From positions 153,673 to 217,672 of the forward strand of contig CAVWHE010000004.1 in NCBI GenBank assembly GCA_963754845.1: a DNA stretch of 64,000 nt. Reading direction: 5' to 3'. The notes beneath the pieces are model-generated. The model was given only the letters and a program-made list of their open reading frames with translations, searched no databases and was not told where the DNA came from. Source of the DNA: JAKASV01 sp963754845. Lineage in GTDB: Bacteria > Babelota > Babeliae > Babelales > Vermiphilaceae. Positions 1 through 6,932 of the stretch are shown here, piece after piece. The position numbers and the translations under genes are program-made. How positions within the stretch are numbered: position 1 is the stretch's first letter; the number at the start of each line of letters is the position of its first letter.

Positions 1-288
1 GGCAACAAGTTTGTTGAATGCGTCGGTTATACACTTAAATGCACTGTCGCGCTGAGCTTCAGCGGCAAGAAGAATATCGATAGCTCCCTTGCATGAAAGA
101 GCAAGAGTATTGAAGGCATCTTTGTCGGCATTGATATCTTGGGAAACTTGACTGATCTGGGTAAAAAAACTGTCAATAACCGTAAAATCGACGTCGCCCT
201 CCGCACGAGAAAGACAGGGACAAAGAGCGAAAGGGACAATAAAGACAGCGCGACGCACAAGCTTCACAAGATTCCCTGATGGCAACAT
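1..288 (-). CDS. Secreted helical protein, C-terminal part outside window
   Basis: The reading frame opens with ATG at 288 and stays open to the left edge, so the gene is partial. The start has an AGCGAGG-like ribosome site just upstream. The first 28 residues are basic then hydrophobic (VRRAVFIVPFALCPCLSRA), a typical Sec signal peptide. The rest is predicted helical and rich in Asp, Ala, Phe and Ser (for example DFTVIDSFFTQISQ). I do not recognise a family. The next gene on the same strand (413–865) has the same design, a short signal peptide followed by a helical body with scattered Cys, and the two may be distant paralogs. Function unknown; probably periplasmic, surface or secreted. Confidence 0.6.
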   Translation of the reverse strand, partial: MLPSGNLVKLVRRAVFIVPFALCPCLSRAEGDVDFTVIDSFFTQISQVSQDINADKDAFNTLALSCKGAIDILLAAEAQRDSAFKCITDAFNKLVA

Positions 289-412
289 AATGAACCTCGC
301 TTACCTGGGATTAGAGGGACCTTCTTCATAGAACCCTGCACCACACAACATCGGCTACTTTGCTTTTTATTTTTATACCCTATCCTGCCGTGAAGCCTTC
401 AAGAAGCACTTT

Positions 413-865
413 CTAGGGGGTATCGAGTTTTCTCGTATACTGACCAAGGGCCTGGCAGGAAGCCGCCGTTTCTTTTACATAAACCTCTCCTTTTTTTATA
501 AAGTCATTGAGCATCCCCACACACGTCTTTAATGACCTGCTGTTGGCAAGAGCACGCTGATTGAGCTCGTTGACGAGACCACCGATGGTCTGGAACTTCT
601 CGGTAAGATCACGCGTCAAGGCTGCATTGTTGTCGGCAATAATTTGAAGGGCCTGACTTGTTACAAGAGAACTTGCCTCAAGGATCTGGGGCATAAGTGC
701 CAAAAGGGTGGCCGTGTCTTGAAGAACCTCGCCAAGTCTCGCCATAAGAAGTGCCGACGAGGGCGTTTCGCAGTACCACGCCGGGAAGGTGACCGGCTGG
801 CATGCGCCTACCGGATACGGAAATACGACCATAAAAAGACATACAAACAAAGGGCAGGTTCGCAT
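413..865 (-). CDS. Secreted helical hypothetical protein
   Basis: A 150-residue protein starting at ATG 865. A GGAG motif lies 11 bases upstream, and the first 20 residues (MRTCPLFVCLFMVVFPYPVG) form a signal peptide. A longer frame to 937 exists, but it would bury the signal peptide behind a charged stretch. The mature part is almost entirely helical, with Ala, Leu, Gln and Asn heptad-like patterns (SLVTSQALQIIADNNAALT, LVNELNQRALANSRSLK), suggesting a coiled coil or bundle. It contains six Cys, one of them in the signal peptide. No family recognised. It follows the gene at 1–288 in orientation and style. Confidence 0.6.
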   Translation of the reverse strand: MRTCPLFVCLFMVVFPYPVGACQPVTFPAWYCETPSSALLMARLGEVLQDTATLLALMPQILEASSLVTSQALQIIADNNAALTRDLTEKFQTIGGLVNELNQRALANSRSLKTCVGMLNDFIKKGEVYVKETAASCQALGQYTRKLDTP

Positions 866-1057
866 AAACGACACGTCTCCAGCTTTTCGTTCAACCGGCA
901 CCACGAAGCACCGCAACGTCATTATGCCCACGATCAAGCTACCTCAGACAACATTAAGTGTCAAAATTTTTCTCGCACGTGAGCGGCACCCCAGAGTTTT
1001 TACCAGCCTTCCCAGCGCTACATTGGGGTGTAGACGGACACGTTTATACAAAAATCA

Positions 1058-1087
1058 TTGCATCTTCGTGAGCAAAGTTTTTAAGAT
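1058..1087 (+). promoter_or_regulatory. Predicted sigma-70-type promoter of first glycosyltransferase
   Basis: TTGCAT at 1058–1063 and TAAGAT at 1082–1087 are separated by 18 bases. The same two hexamers, with 17 bases between them, stand at nearly the same distance before the paralog starting at 2211. Conservation between the two copies is the main support. The start codon lies 108 bases downstream of the -10 hexamer. Confidence 0.45.
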
Positions 1088-1189
1088 TACATGTAGATGA
1101 ACCGCTAGAGTAGAAGCGCCAGGGGCCCCGTCAGTATCACAATGGCTGGAATACGCTCCCGCCAATCTTTAAGGAGGAAGGACTCCATT

Positions 1190-1963
1190 ATGATGATGTA
1201 TGGACGTTGCCGTGGCCGGCATTGTGTGTGTATTGCCTATTTTTTGTGTGCTTTCTTTATTGTACCCCTACGAGCCGGCACCACAGAAAAAATGCGCCTT
1301 TATGCGTTTTACTCGCCGTCTCATGAAGTGCTCCTAAAAAACTGGTTCTTGCCGTCAATACAAGATGATTTCGAGGTCATCATAGAAAAACACGAACAAG
1401 AGTGCCTATCGGCGAACTACATGTCAGCAGGATGGAAAAAGGCGGTATCGTTCAAAGTTGGCTTGATAAGAAGAGCAATCGAAGAAAATTGGGGCAAAGT
1501 TTTTCTCTATTCAGATGTTGATGTTCAATTTCTGGCGCCAGCCGAAGAGGTACTACGTAAGGCCATAGAAGGTTTCGATATGGTCATTCAGAGGGATTCG
1601 CCTAAAGGAGACGCATGTTCAGGGTTCTTTGCGTGCGTAGCCAACGAGAAGACGCGCGCACTGTGGGCTGCCATGGAGGATCTCATGGCAAAAACACCAA
1701 AGAATGTCGATGATCAAGGCTGTCTTAACATACTTTTAAAAGCTAGAACCGTTGCCAACCTTAAGTGGAAATTCTTGTCAGAAAGCTTCTTCGGTGGCGG
1801 GACCTTCCAGCATAAAGGCTGGAGACCAGGACTCGACCTTTACATTCCTGCCGATCCCATCATGCATCATGCAAATTTCACTGTTGGTATTGCAAACAAG
1901 GTTGCTCAGCTTCAATATGTGAAGGCTAAGGTTGCCCAACGACAGCTTGCCTCTACGCCATGA
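1190..1963 (+). CDS. Secreted/exported nucleotide-sugar glycosyltransferase
   Basis: A 257-residue protein. Start ATG 1190 is chosen because a strong AAGGAGG (1171–1177) precedes it; a further in-frame ATG at 1142 has no such site. An N-terminal hydrophobic segment (CVCIAYFLCAFFIVPL) acts as a signal peptide or anchor. The body resembles nucleotide-diphospho-sugar transferases (PF03407-like). It has the opening MRLYAFYSPSHE, then LFLYSDVDVQF-type sequence whose DVD fits the metal- and sugar-nucleotide-binding DxD motif, then GFFACVANEKTRALW and a C-terminal PIMHHANF. I infer transfer of a sugar to a surface or secreted acceptor; the acceptor is unknown. It is a tandem paralog of the disrupted gene at 2211. 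Confidence 0.65.
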   Translation: MMMYGRCRGRHCVCIAYFLCAFFIVPLRAGTTEKMRLYAFYSPSHEVLLKNWFLPSIQDDFEVIIEKHEQECLSANYMSAGWKKAVSFKVGLIRRAIEENWGKVFLYSDVDVQFLAPAEEVLRKAIEGFDMVIQRDSPKGDACSGFFACVANEKTRALWAAMEDLMAKTPKNVDDQGCLNILLKARTVANLKWKFLSESFFGGGTFQHKGWRPGLDLYIPADPIMHHANFTVGIANKVAQLQYVKAKVAQRQLASTP

Positions 1964-2082
1964 TCATAAACACGTAGATTCAAAGACGCTCGGCATGAAA
2001 AAGTTCGACACCACTGAGCGGCCAACGGTTCTTCACTTCAGAGTGAGTTTCAACGCTTGTACGTTTGCCACCACAAGATACT

Positions 2083-2111
2083 TGCATCTGTCAGCAATTC
2101 GTGCCTAAGAT
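2083..2111 (+). promoter_or_regulatory. Predicted promoter of second glycosyltransferase
   Basis: TTGCAT at 2083–2088 and TAAGAT at 2106–2111, spacer 17 bases, match the arrangement at 1058–1087. The start codon at 2211 lies 105 bases downstream of the -10 hexamer, almost the same as in the paralog. Confidence 0.45.
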
Positions 2112-2823
2112 TACAGAGAGGTAGTTCTGTGAGGCACCCGGTAATCGTCGATACGCGGGAGGGCATGAGTTTGTTGTGGGCTTTTAAGAGGGAAGGGTTT
2201 GTCCGTGGTCATGTATAAGCGTTGTCTCAGGTCTGTATGTGCGTGCATCTTTGGCATTCTCTGGGGTGCGTGTTTGACCTTGATCCCCACGAACACCTAT
2301 GGAAAAATGCGTCTTTACGCACTATATTCGCCGTCCCATGAGGAACTCTTACAAGATTGGTTTTTGCCATCGATAAAGGACGATTTTGAAGTTGTAGCTG
2401 AAAAAATTGAGCAAATCTGCCGATCCGGGAATTTCATGGCTGGTGGTTGGAACGAAACTATGCTGCGAAAGGTCAAAATTATTCAAAGAGCAATCGAAGA
2501 AAATTGGGGCACGATATTCGTATATTCTGATGTCGACGTCCAATTTTTGGCACCAGCCGAGGAGACCATCCGCGCAGCCATGGATGGATTCGATATGGCT
2601 ATTCAAAAAGACTCTCCGAGCAATACTGCCTGTGCGGGATTTTTTGCTTGTGTTGCAAACGAAAAAACGCGCGCGCTCTGGGATGCAGTGGCAGATAGCA
2701 TGGTAAAGGCACACGGTAAACTTGACGACCAAAGCGCCCTCAACAAAGTTTTGCGCGAGAACCCGATAAAAGGTCTCTCTTGGAAATTTCTGCCGGATAG
2801 TTTTTTTGGAGGTGGTACCTTTA

Positions 2824-3671
2824 GGCCCTGTTGACTTTTCAAAACGCTGATTTTTTTGCATGATAACTCCAATCCAAAAAAATGGAACACTCGAACAGGA
2901 GCTATCATGCAGGGAAAGTATATCACAAGTGATGCGTGGGAAAAAATGTTTGCCTTCCTGAAAGAAGACGCCAAAATTTACGTCGTCAGCGAAGAAAGGC
3001 TCAGGAACTTCGTTGAGGCAGTGTACTGGATTATGCGAACTGGAGCGCAATGGAGGGAGTTGCCAGAACGATACGGCGCGTGGAACAGTGTATACAAAAG
3101 ATTCGATGCCTGGAGCAAAAAGGGCGTATGGGAGAAACTTTTTGCCTTTTGTATACACGACCCTGACCAGGAGTATCTGTCTGTTGACGCAACAATAGTC
3201 AGAGCACATCCGTGCGCAGCTGGCCACGGCAAACAAGCAGAAGAGGGTCTTGGGCGAAGCAAGGGGGGCTTCACTACAAAGGTCCATGCTAAGGTTGATG
3301 CTCTCGGAAATCCTCTTAAATTCATTATTACACCAGGCCAAGTTGCCGACATCACCCAAGGAGAGGAGCTTATTAAGGGAGATTCTGAATCGCATATCAT
3401 CGGTGACATGGGGTATGACTCGGACCTTTTTCGCAGGCAAATAAGGGCTCAAAATTGTTGCCCGGTAATCCCAGGCAAAAGTAATCGAACGCAAGTTGTG
3501 GAATACGACAAACACGTCTACAAGGAGAGGTCTGTCATCGAGTGTTTCTTTTCAAAGATTAAGCAGTACAGACGCATTTTTTCTCGTTTCGATAAAAAGC
3601 TGCGCAATTACCGGGCCTTTCTGCTTTTTGTGGGGACTTGCATATGGCTCCGATAAAAAGTCAACAGGGCC
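2824..3671 (+). mobile_element. IS5-family insertion sequence, 848 bp, complete
   Basis: The ends are perfect inverted repeats of at least 16 bases: GGCCCTGTTGACTTTT at 2824 and its reverse complement ending at 3671. The target dinucleotide TA is present at 2822–2823 and again at 3672–3673, a target-site duplication of the kind made by several IS5 subgroups. The element contains one intact transposase gene in the orientation of the gene it interrupts. Intact ends, gene and duplication suggest an active or recently active element. Confidence 0.9.
2907..3656 (+). CDS. IS5-family DDE transposase
   Basis: A 249-residue transposase. Start ATG 2907 follows GGAG; the frame could extend to 2856, but that would begin within the terminal region. 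The N-terminal region contains the AVYWIMRTGAQWRELP motif typical of IS5/IS1031-like transposases. The DDE triad is visible: Asp 94 in SVDATIVRAH, Asp 167 in IIGDMGYDSD, and Glu 212 in ERSVIECFFSKIK, whose E-x6-K spacing is usual for the family. It catalyses cut-and-paste transposition by binding the inverted repeats at 2824 and 3671. It interrupts the glycosyltransferase gene. Confidence 0.9.
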   Translation: MQGKYITSDAWEKMFAFLKEDAKIYVVSEERLRNFVEAVYWIMRTGAQWRELPERYGAWNSVYKRFDAWSKKGVWEKLFAFCIHDPDQEYLSVDATIVRAHPCAAGHGKQAEEGLGRSKGGFTTKVHAKVDALGNPLKFIITPGQVADITQGEELIKGDSESHIIGDMGYDSDLFRRQIRAQNCCPVIPGKSNRTQVVEYDKHVYKERSVIECFFSKIKQYRRIFSRFDKKLRNYRAFLLFVGTCIWLR

Positions 3672-3921
3672 TAAGCCCGGGCTCTGGACTCCCAGGATGC
3701 CCCTCATTGTTCCAACCAACCCCATCATGCACCATGCAAACTTTACCATAGGCGTCAAAAACAAAGTTGCCCAGCTCAAGTACGTGAAAGAGAAGGTTGC
3801 GCAGCAATCGCTTGCCACAAAAAATTAAAGATAGCGTAGGAACCTTCGCGTAAAACGCAGCGCAAACCAAAAATCGATGGCCGCGTTGTTTTGTTCATAG
3901 TTCCTTTTTGATGGTACAGCG

Positions 3922-4707
3922 TTGATACGTTCGCGTTTTTTGTGGTACTTCGTTGTGACAGTATGCGTCGTGGGCATAACGTTGCGGCTAGGGTATCGAC
4001 AGTGGTTTCTGCGACCGGCGGTGCGATCGCGCGATGGACAACGGAAGGCGTGTGTGGTTCACGACGACGATTCAAAGACAACCGGAGGCACGAGAGAGGA
4101 CGAGCGCCTCTGCCCTTATCGCACGAAGCGCGATTTCAATGCCTCCCCAGAACCACGCGGCAACTTTAAACACACAGAGGCTGCCGCTGCCATATTTGTC
4201 GTGCAAAAACATGCTGCTCACGCGCTTCACTACGATTTTCGCCTTGAAATTAACGGTGTTCTTAAGTCATGGGCTGTTCCCAAGGGACCGTCGATGAATC
4301 CGCGCGACAAGCGCCTCGCCGTGCCAACCGAGGATCACCCTCTTGAATATGCAACGTTCGAGGGATCAATTCCTGCCGGTTCCTATGGAGCCGGTACCGT
4401 TATGGTCTGGGACCGCGGAACGTTTGACACCATAGCTCGAGATGGAAACACCGACTCTTCGCTCGGTGCGTGCTATCGCCGCGGACGTCTTGAGATTTTT
4501 CTCCATGGAACAAAGCTTCGTGGAGGCTATACGCTCATAAGACTCGCAACCGACACCCGTGATGAGCGATGGCTTTTGATTAAAAAACGTGACATGTACG
4601 CGTCGGGCGACGGTGAGATAACCATCGAAAAGCCTAACTCAGCGCTTTCGGGCATGTCGCTCGAGGAGCTTGAACGTGAGCAAGCACCAGACGGAGACAA
4701 AGAGTGA
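3922..4707 (+). CDS. LigD-type DNA 3'-phosphoesterase (stand-alone PE module)
   Basis: Residues about 69–245 match the 3'-phosphoesterase domain of LigD, which trims 3'-phosphate and ribonucleotide ends during bacterial end joining. The four metal and phosphate ligands of the Pseudomonas enzyme (H42, H48, D50, H84) correspond with constant offset to H97, H103, D105 and H139 here, in QKHAAHALHYDFRLE and VPTEDHPLEY. The TTG start at 3922 gives a hydrophobic N-terminal segment (FVVTVCVVGIT), odd for a DNA enzyme, so a start further downstream is possible. The 3' end overlaps the start of the polymerase gene at 4676, so the two are translationally coupled. No ligase or Ku gene is visible in the window. 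Confidence 0.85.
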   Translation: MIRSRFLWYFVVTVCVVGITLRLGYRQWFLRPAVRSRDGQRKACVVHDDDSKTTGGTREDERLCPYRTKRDFNASPEPRGNFKHTEAAAAIFVVQKHAAHALHYDFRLEINGVLKSWAVPKGPSMNPRDKRLAVPTEDHPLEYATFEGSIPAGSYGAGTVMVWDRGTFDTIARDGNTDSSLGACYRRGRLEIFLHGTKLRGGYTLIRLATDTRDERWLLIKKRDMYASGDGEITIEKPNSALSGMSLEELEREQAPDGDKE

Positions 4708-5680
4708 GACGGCACAACGTCGCACCACAAAAGTCAGCACAGTCCGACGCATAAAGGTCGGCCGTTATGTCGTGAGCATAACCAATGAAAATCGTGTCCT
4801 CTTTCCCGAAACGGGACTGACCAAGGGTGATCTCATAAGGTACTACGAGCGCGTGGCGCCGATTATGCTCACCCACGTACGCCGACGGCCGATAAGCATG
4901 CAAAGGTTTCCCGATGGCATCACCCATCCCGGTTTTTTTCACAAAGATGCACCGGCGTACTTTCCCCCATGGGTTGCCAGATTCGCTGCACATCGAAAAG
5001 ACGAAAGCGCCATAACCTACGTCGTATGCAACAACGCAGCAACACTCGTGTACCTAGCACATCAGGCGTGCATCACAATTCACACGTGGCCTGCCACCGT
5101 CGACGCCATACATAACCCCGACCGCATTGTCTTCGATCTTGATCCCCCCGACGGCGGTGCTTTCTTCGGGCTCGTTCAGGAAACAGCTCTCAGGCTTCGC
5201 GGATTTCTTGCCGAGCACGCTCTGCATTCGTTTGTTATGACAACGGGATCGCGCGGCCTCCACGTCGTTGTTCCCATCAAGCGACATTACACCTTTGACA
5301 TTGTTCACAATCTCGCTGGCAACCTCGCAAAAACCTTCGCTGCACGCAACCCGCACAAGCTTACCGTCGAGATGCATAAACAACGACGTGGCTCACGCAT
5401 TTTTATCGACACCATGCGCACGGCGTACGGCCAAACAAGCGTTGCTCCCTACGCGGTCCGTGCCCGACCCAACGCCCCCGTCGCCACACCGCTTGATTGG
5501 CACGAGCTCCCCGATCCCCACCTTCGTTCTGATACGTATACCATGATGACTCTTTTTACACGCCTTGAACTGCATGGCGACCCGTGGCGCGCCATAAACA
5601 CCTCGGCATGCAATCTCAAAGCTGCACGTGAATGCGTTGACACCAACACGCAACTGGCTGTCGAAACTCCTGAACACTAA
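4676..5680 (+). CDS. LigD-type DNA polymerase/primase (stand-alone Pol module)
   Basis: A 334-residue member of the archaeo-eukaryotic primase superfamily as found in LigD. Start GTG 4676 has GAGGAG seven bases upstream; TTG 4670 would lie too close to it. Visible motifs: LFPETGLTKGDLIRYY near the start, the catalytic pair Asp 154/Asp 156 in VFDLDPPDG, TTGSRGLHVVVPI around 191–203, and the third acidic residue near Asp 245 in IFIDTMRTAYGQT, followed by SVAPYAVRARP. It should add ribo- or deoxynucleotides at broken DNA ends. It overlaps the phosphoesterase gene by 32 bases, so the two products are likely made together. The ligase module of LigD is absent. Confidence 0.88.
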   Translation: MSKHQTETKSETAQRRTTKVSTVRRIKVGRYVVSITNENRVLFPETGLTKGDLIRYYERVAPIMLTHVRRRPISMQRFPDGITHPGFFHKDAPAYFPPWVARFAAHRKDESAITYVVCNNAATLVYLAHQACITIHTWPATVDAIHNPDRIVFDLDPPDGGAFFGLVQETALRLRGFLAEHALHSFVMTTGSRGLHVVVPIKRHYTFDIVHNLAGNLAKTFAARNPHKLTVEMHKQRRGSRIFIDTMRTAYGQTSVAPYAVRARPNAPVATPLDWHELPDPHLRSDTYTMMTLFTRLELHGDPWRAINTSACNLKAARECVDTNTQLAVETPEH

Positions 5681-5684
5681 AAGG

Positions 5685-5715
5685 GTCCCCCGCTCAGAAG
5701 GGTGAAGCGGGGGAC
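5685..5715. terminator. Strong hairpin between convergent genes
   Basis: A perfect 10-bp stem, GTCCCCCGCT (5685–5694) with AGCGGGGGAC (5706–5715), and an 11-base loop. It sits just after the LigD polymerase stop and before the 3' end of the gene on the opposite strand. No T-run follows on either strand, so termination would be imperfect; it may instead protect 3' ends. Confidence 0.5.
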
Positions 5716-5752
5716 TGAAACTCAGAATCTCTACACATCGAAAGAACTCGTA

Positions 5753-6364
5753 CTATTTGACGCTTACGGGAATCTTTTTGACTTCCTCTTTGATGGCCTT
5801 GGCATCTTTAGCCGGTACAACGATGGTCAGGGCCTTGCTGTCCTTGCTATAGCTGATCGAGGAATTTTCAAGATCGACCCGCTCGGTGACAACGCGCGTA
5901 GAGAAGCATGAGTTTGTAAATGAACGGTACTTTTTGCCTCCCTTGGCATCACGTGCGTCCTCTTTGATTTCCTGCTCAACGGACACAGCAAGTACGCCCT
6001 GGTTGAAACTGAGCTCGATCTTTGCCGTCGGCGTCTTGATAGAAAGCTCATCGTTGCCAAACGTGGCATCAAACTGGTCATCGGTAATGCCCGAAACCGT
6101 AACTTTTGTACTTTTGTCGTCCTGGCGCTCGATGGCTATGGCCGCCCCTTCATGGGAACCGGACACCGCCGAATCGTACCTTGACGCATCAAAAAACCCG
6201 GCATGGAGCCTCTGCATGTTGGTCATCATACCATGCATCTCTTTTTCCATGACCTCAAAGGATTTCTGCATCGCCTCAAAGGGGTCGGCGTAACACAGAG
6301 CACTGAGCGAAACAAGACACGCGACCGCAGCACAGCAGACACGTAAACGGAGAATTGTATGCAT
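5753..6364 (-). CDS. Secreted Hsp20/alpha-crystallin-like protein
   Basis: A 203-residue protein starting at ATG 6364 with AGGAGG upstream. Residues 1–26 are a signal peptide ending LSALCYA. A Met-rich helical stretch follows (EAMQKSFEVMEKEMHGMMTNM). The C-terminal half has the layout of a small heat-shock alpha-crystallin domain: alternating beta strands, a SFTNSCFSTRVVTERVDLE segment resembling the Hsp20 RSF...LP...VD stretch, and a final ALTIVVPAK that fits the A-x-x-x-n-G-V-L/I-x-I/V-x-V-P ending. Classical Hsp20 proteins are cytosolic holdases; a secreted version would act in the periplasm or outside. The Hsp20 call rests on pattern only. Confidence 0.5.
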   Translation of the reverse strand: MHTILRLRVCCAAVACLVSLSALCYADPFEAMQKSFEVMEKEMHGMMTNMQRLHAGFFDASRYDSAVSGSHEGAAIAIERQDDKSTKVTVSGITDDQFDATFGNDELSIKTPTAKIELSFNQGVLAVSVEQEIKEDARDAKGGKKYRSFTNSCFSTRVVTERVDLENSSISYSKDSKALTIVVPAKDAKAIKEEVKKIPVSVK

Positions 6365-6448
6365 AACGCCTCCTGAAAGTGTACGATGGTTTGTAGAATA
6401 TACCAACTGCACTTATTAGATCATCACCAAAATTTTAGCAAATGACGG

Positions 6449-6481
6449 CAAAAAAACAAGGGCTACGTGACGTAGCCCTTG
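6449..6481 (-). terminator. Rho-independent terminator of Cys-rich protein gene
   Basis: On the minus strand a perfect 11-bp stem (CAAGGGCTACG / CGTAGCCCTTG, 6457–6481, loop of three) is followed by a run of T (complement of the A-run up to 6456). It lies about 50 bases after the stop of the gene at 6531–6743. Confidence 0.8.
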
Positions 6482-6530
6482 TATAAATGAACATGTGAAA
6501 TTCGTACTGGTGTACGTACGTCTGCCTTAG

Positions 6531-6743
6531 TTACATTTCCTTATCCTCCACGGGTACTTCTTGTCTGCAGCTCCTAGTACACGGCGAGCAACGCCGCTTA
6601 CAGCAACGCTCCTTAACGCAGCATTTTTCCCTTTTGGGACAACAGTCCTTCTTAGGGCGGCATCGGCGGTTCCTTCCGCAACAGCACGCGGACGCTACGA
6701 GAACAAGGCACGCGGCGGAAAGAAGGACGGAGATCCTTTTCAT
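6531..6743 (-). CDS. Small secreted cysteine-rich basic protein
   Basis: A 70-residue protein with an AAGGAG site just before ATG 6743. The first 20 residues (ISVLLSAACLVLVASA) form a signal peptide. A Cys follows the cleavage region, but the -3 residue does not fit a clean lipobox, so lipoprotein status is uncertain. The mature part of about 50 residues holds 13 Cys, several as CC pairs spaced by Lys/Arg-rich turns (KKDCCPKREKCCVKERCCKRRC), and ends acidic. Such a pattern suggests a disulfide-knotted toxin-, defensin- or metallothionein-like protein; I cannot assign one. It has its own terminator downstream. Confidence 0.65.
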   Translation of the reverse strand: MKRISVLLSAACLVLVASACCCGRNRRCRPKKDCCPKREKCCVKERCCKRRCSPCTRSCRQEVPVEDKEM

Positions 6744-6932
6744 CGCCTCTCCTTATGTGAGTAAGAGGGTTACCCGTAATACCTTCGCATCCATCGTACT
6801 CATTCCCGTATCATTCTTGCAAGCATTTCAAACACATACCTTCACCAAACACGTGCGACTGCACCAACGTTCTGCGTTTGAAACGCTCTTCCATACGCTT
6901 ATTGTGACACGGTGCCACCGCCAAAAACCGCG

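Larger units (their letters stand above)
2211..3828 (+). pseudogene. Glycosyltransferase paralog split by an IS5-type element
   Basis: The 5' part (2211–2823) encodes a signal peptide, MRLYALYSPSHEE, the DxD-type VYSDVDVQF and GFFACVANEKTRALW, all matching the gene at 1190. The frame is cut after TFFGGGTF-like sequence by an insertion at 2824–3671. The 3' part resumes at 3674 with PGLWTPRMPLIVPTNPIMHHANF and ends at 3828. Removing the element and one copy of the TA duplication joins A2823 to AG 3674–3675 as a Lys codon. This restores an uninterrupted 255-residue protein, against 257 for its paralog. The start was chosen by alignment with the paralog; a TTG at 2199 is also possible. The insertion must be recent, since both halves have kept their reading frame. 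Confidence 0.8.

Noticed and set aside
2349..3515. 388-codon frame on the minus strand across the glycosyltransferase and IS element
   Set aside because: Antisense to two well-supported genes, and it crosses the IS boundary, so it cannot predate the insertion.
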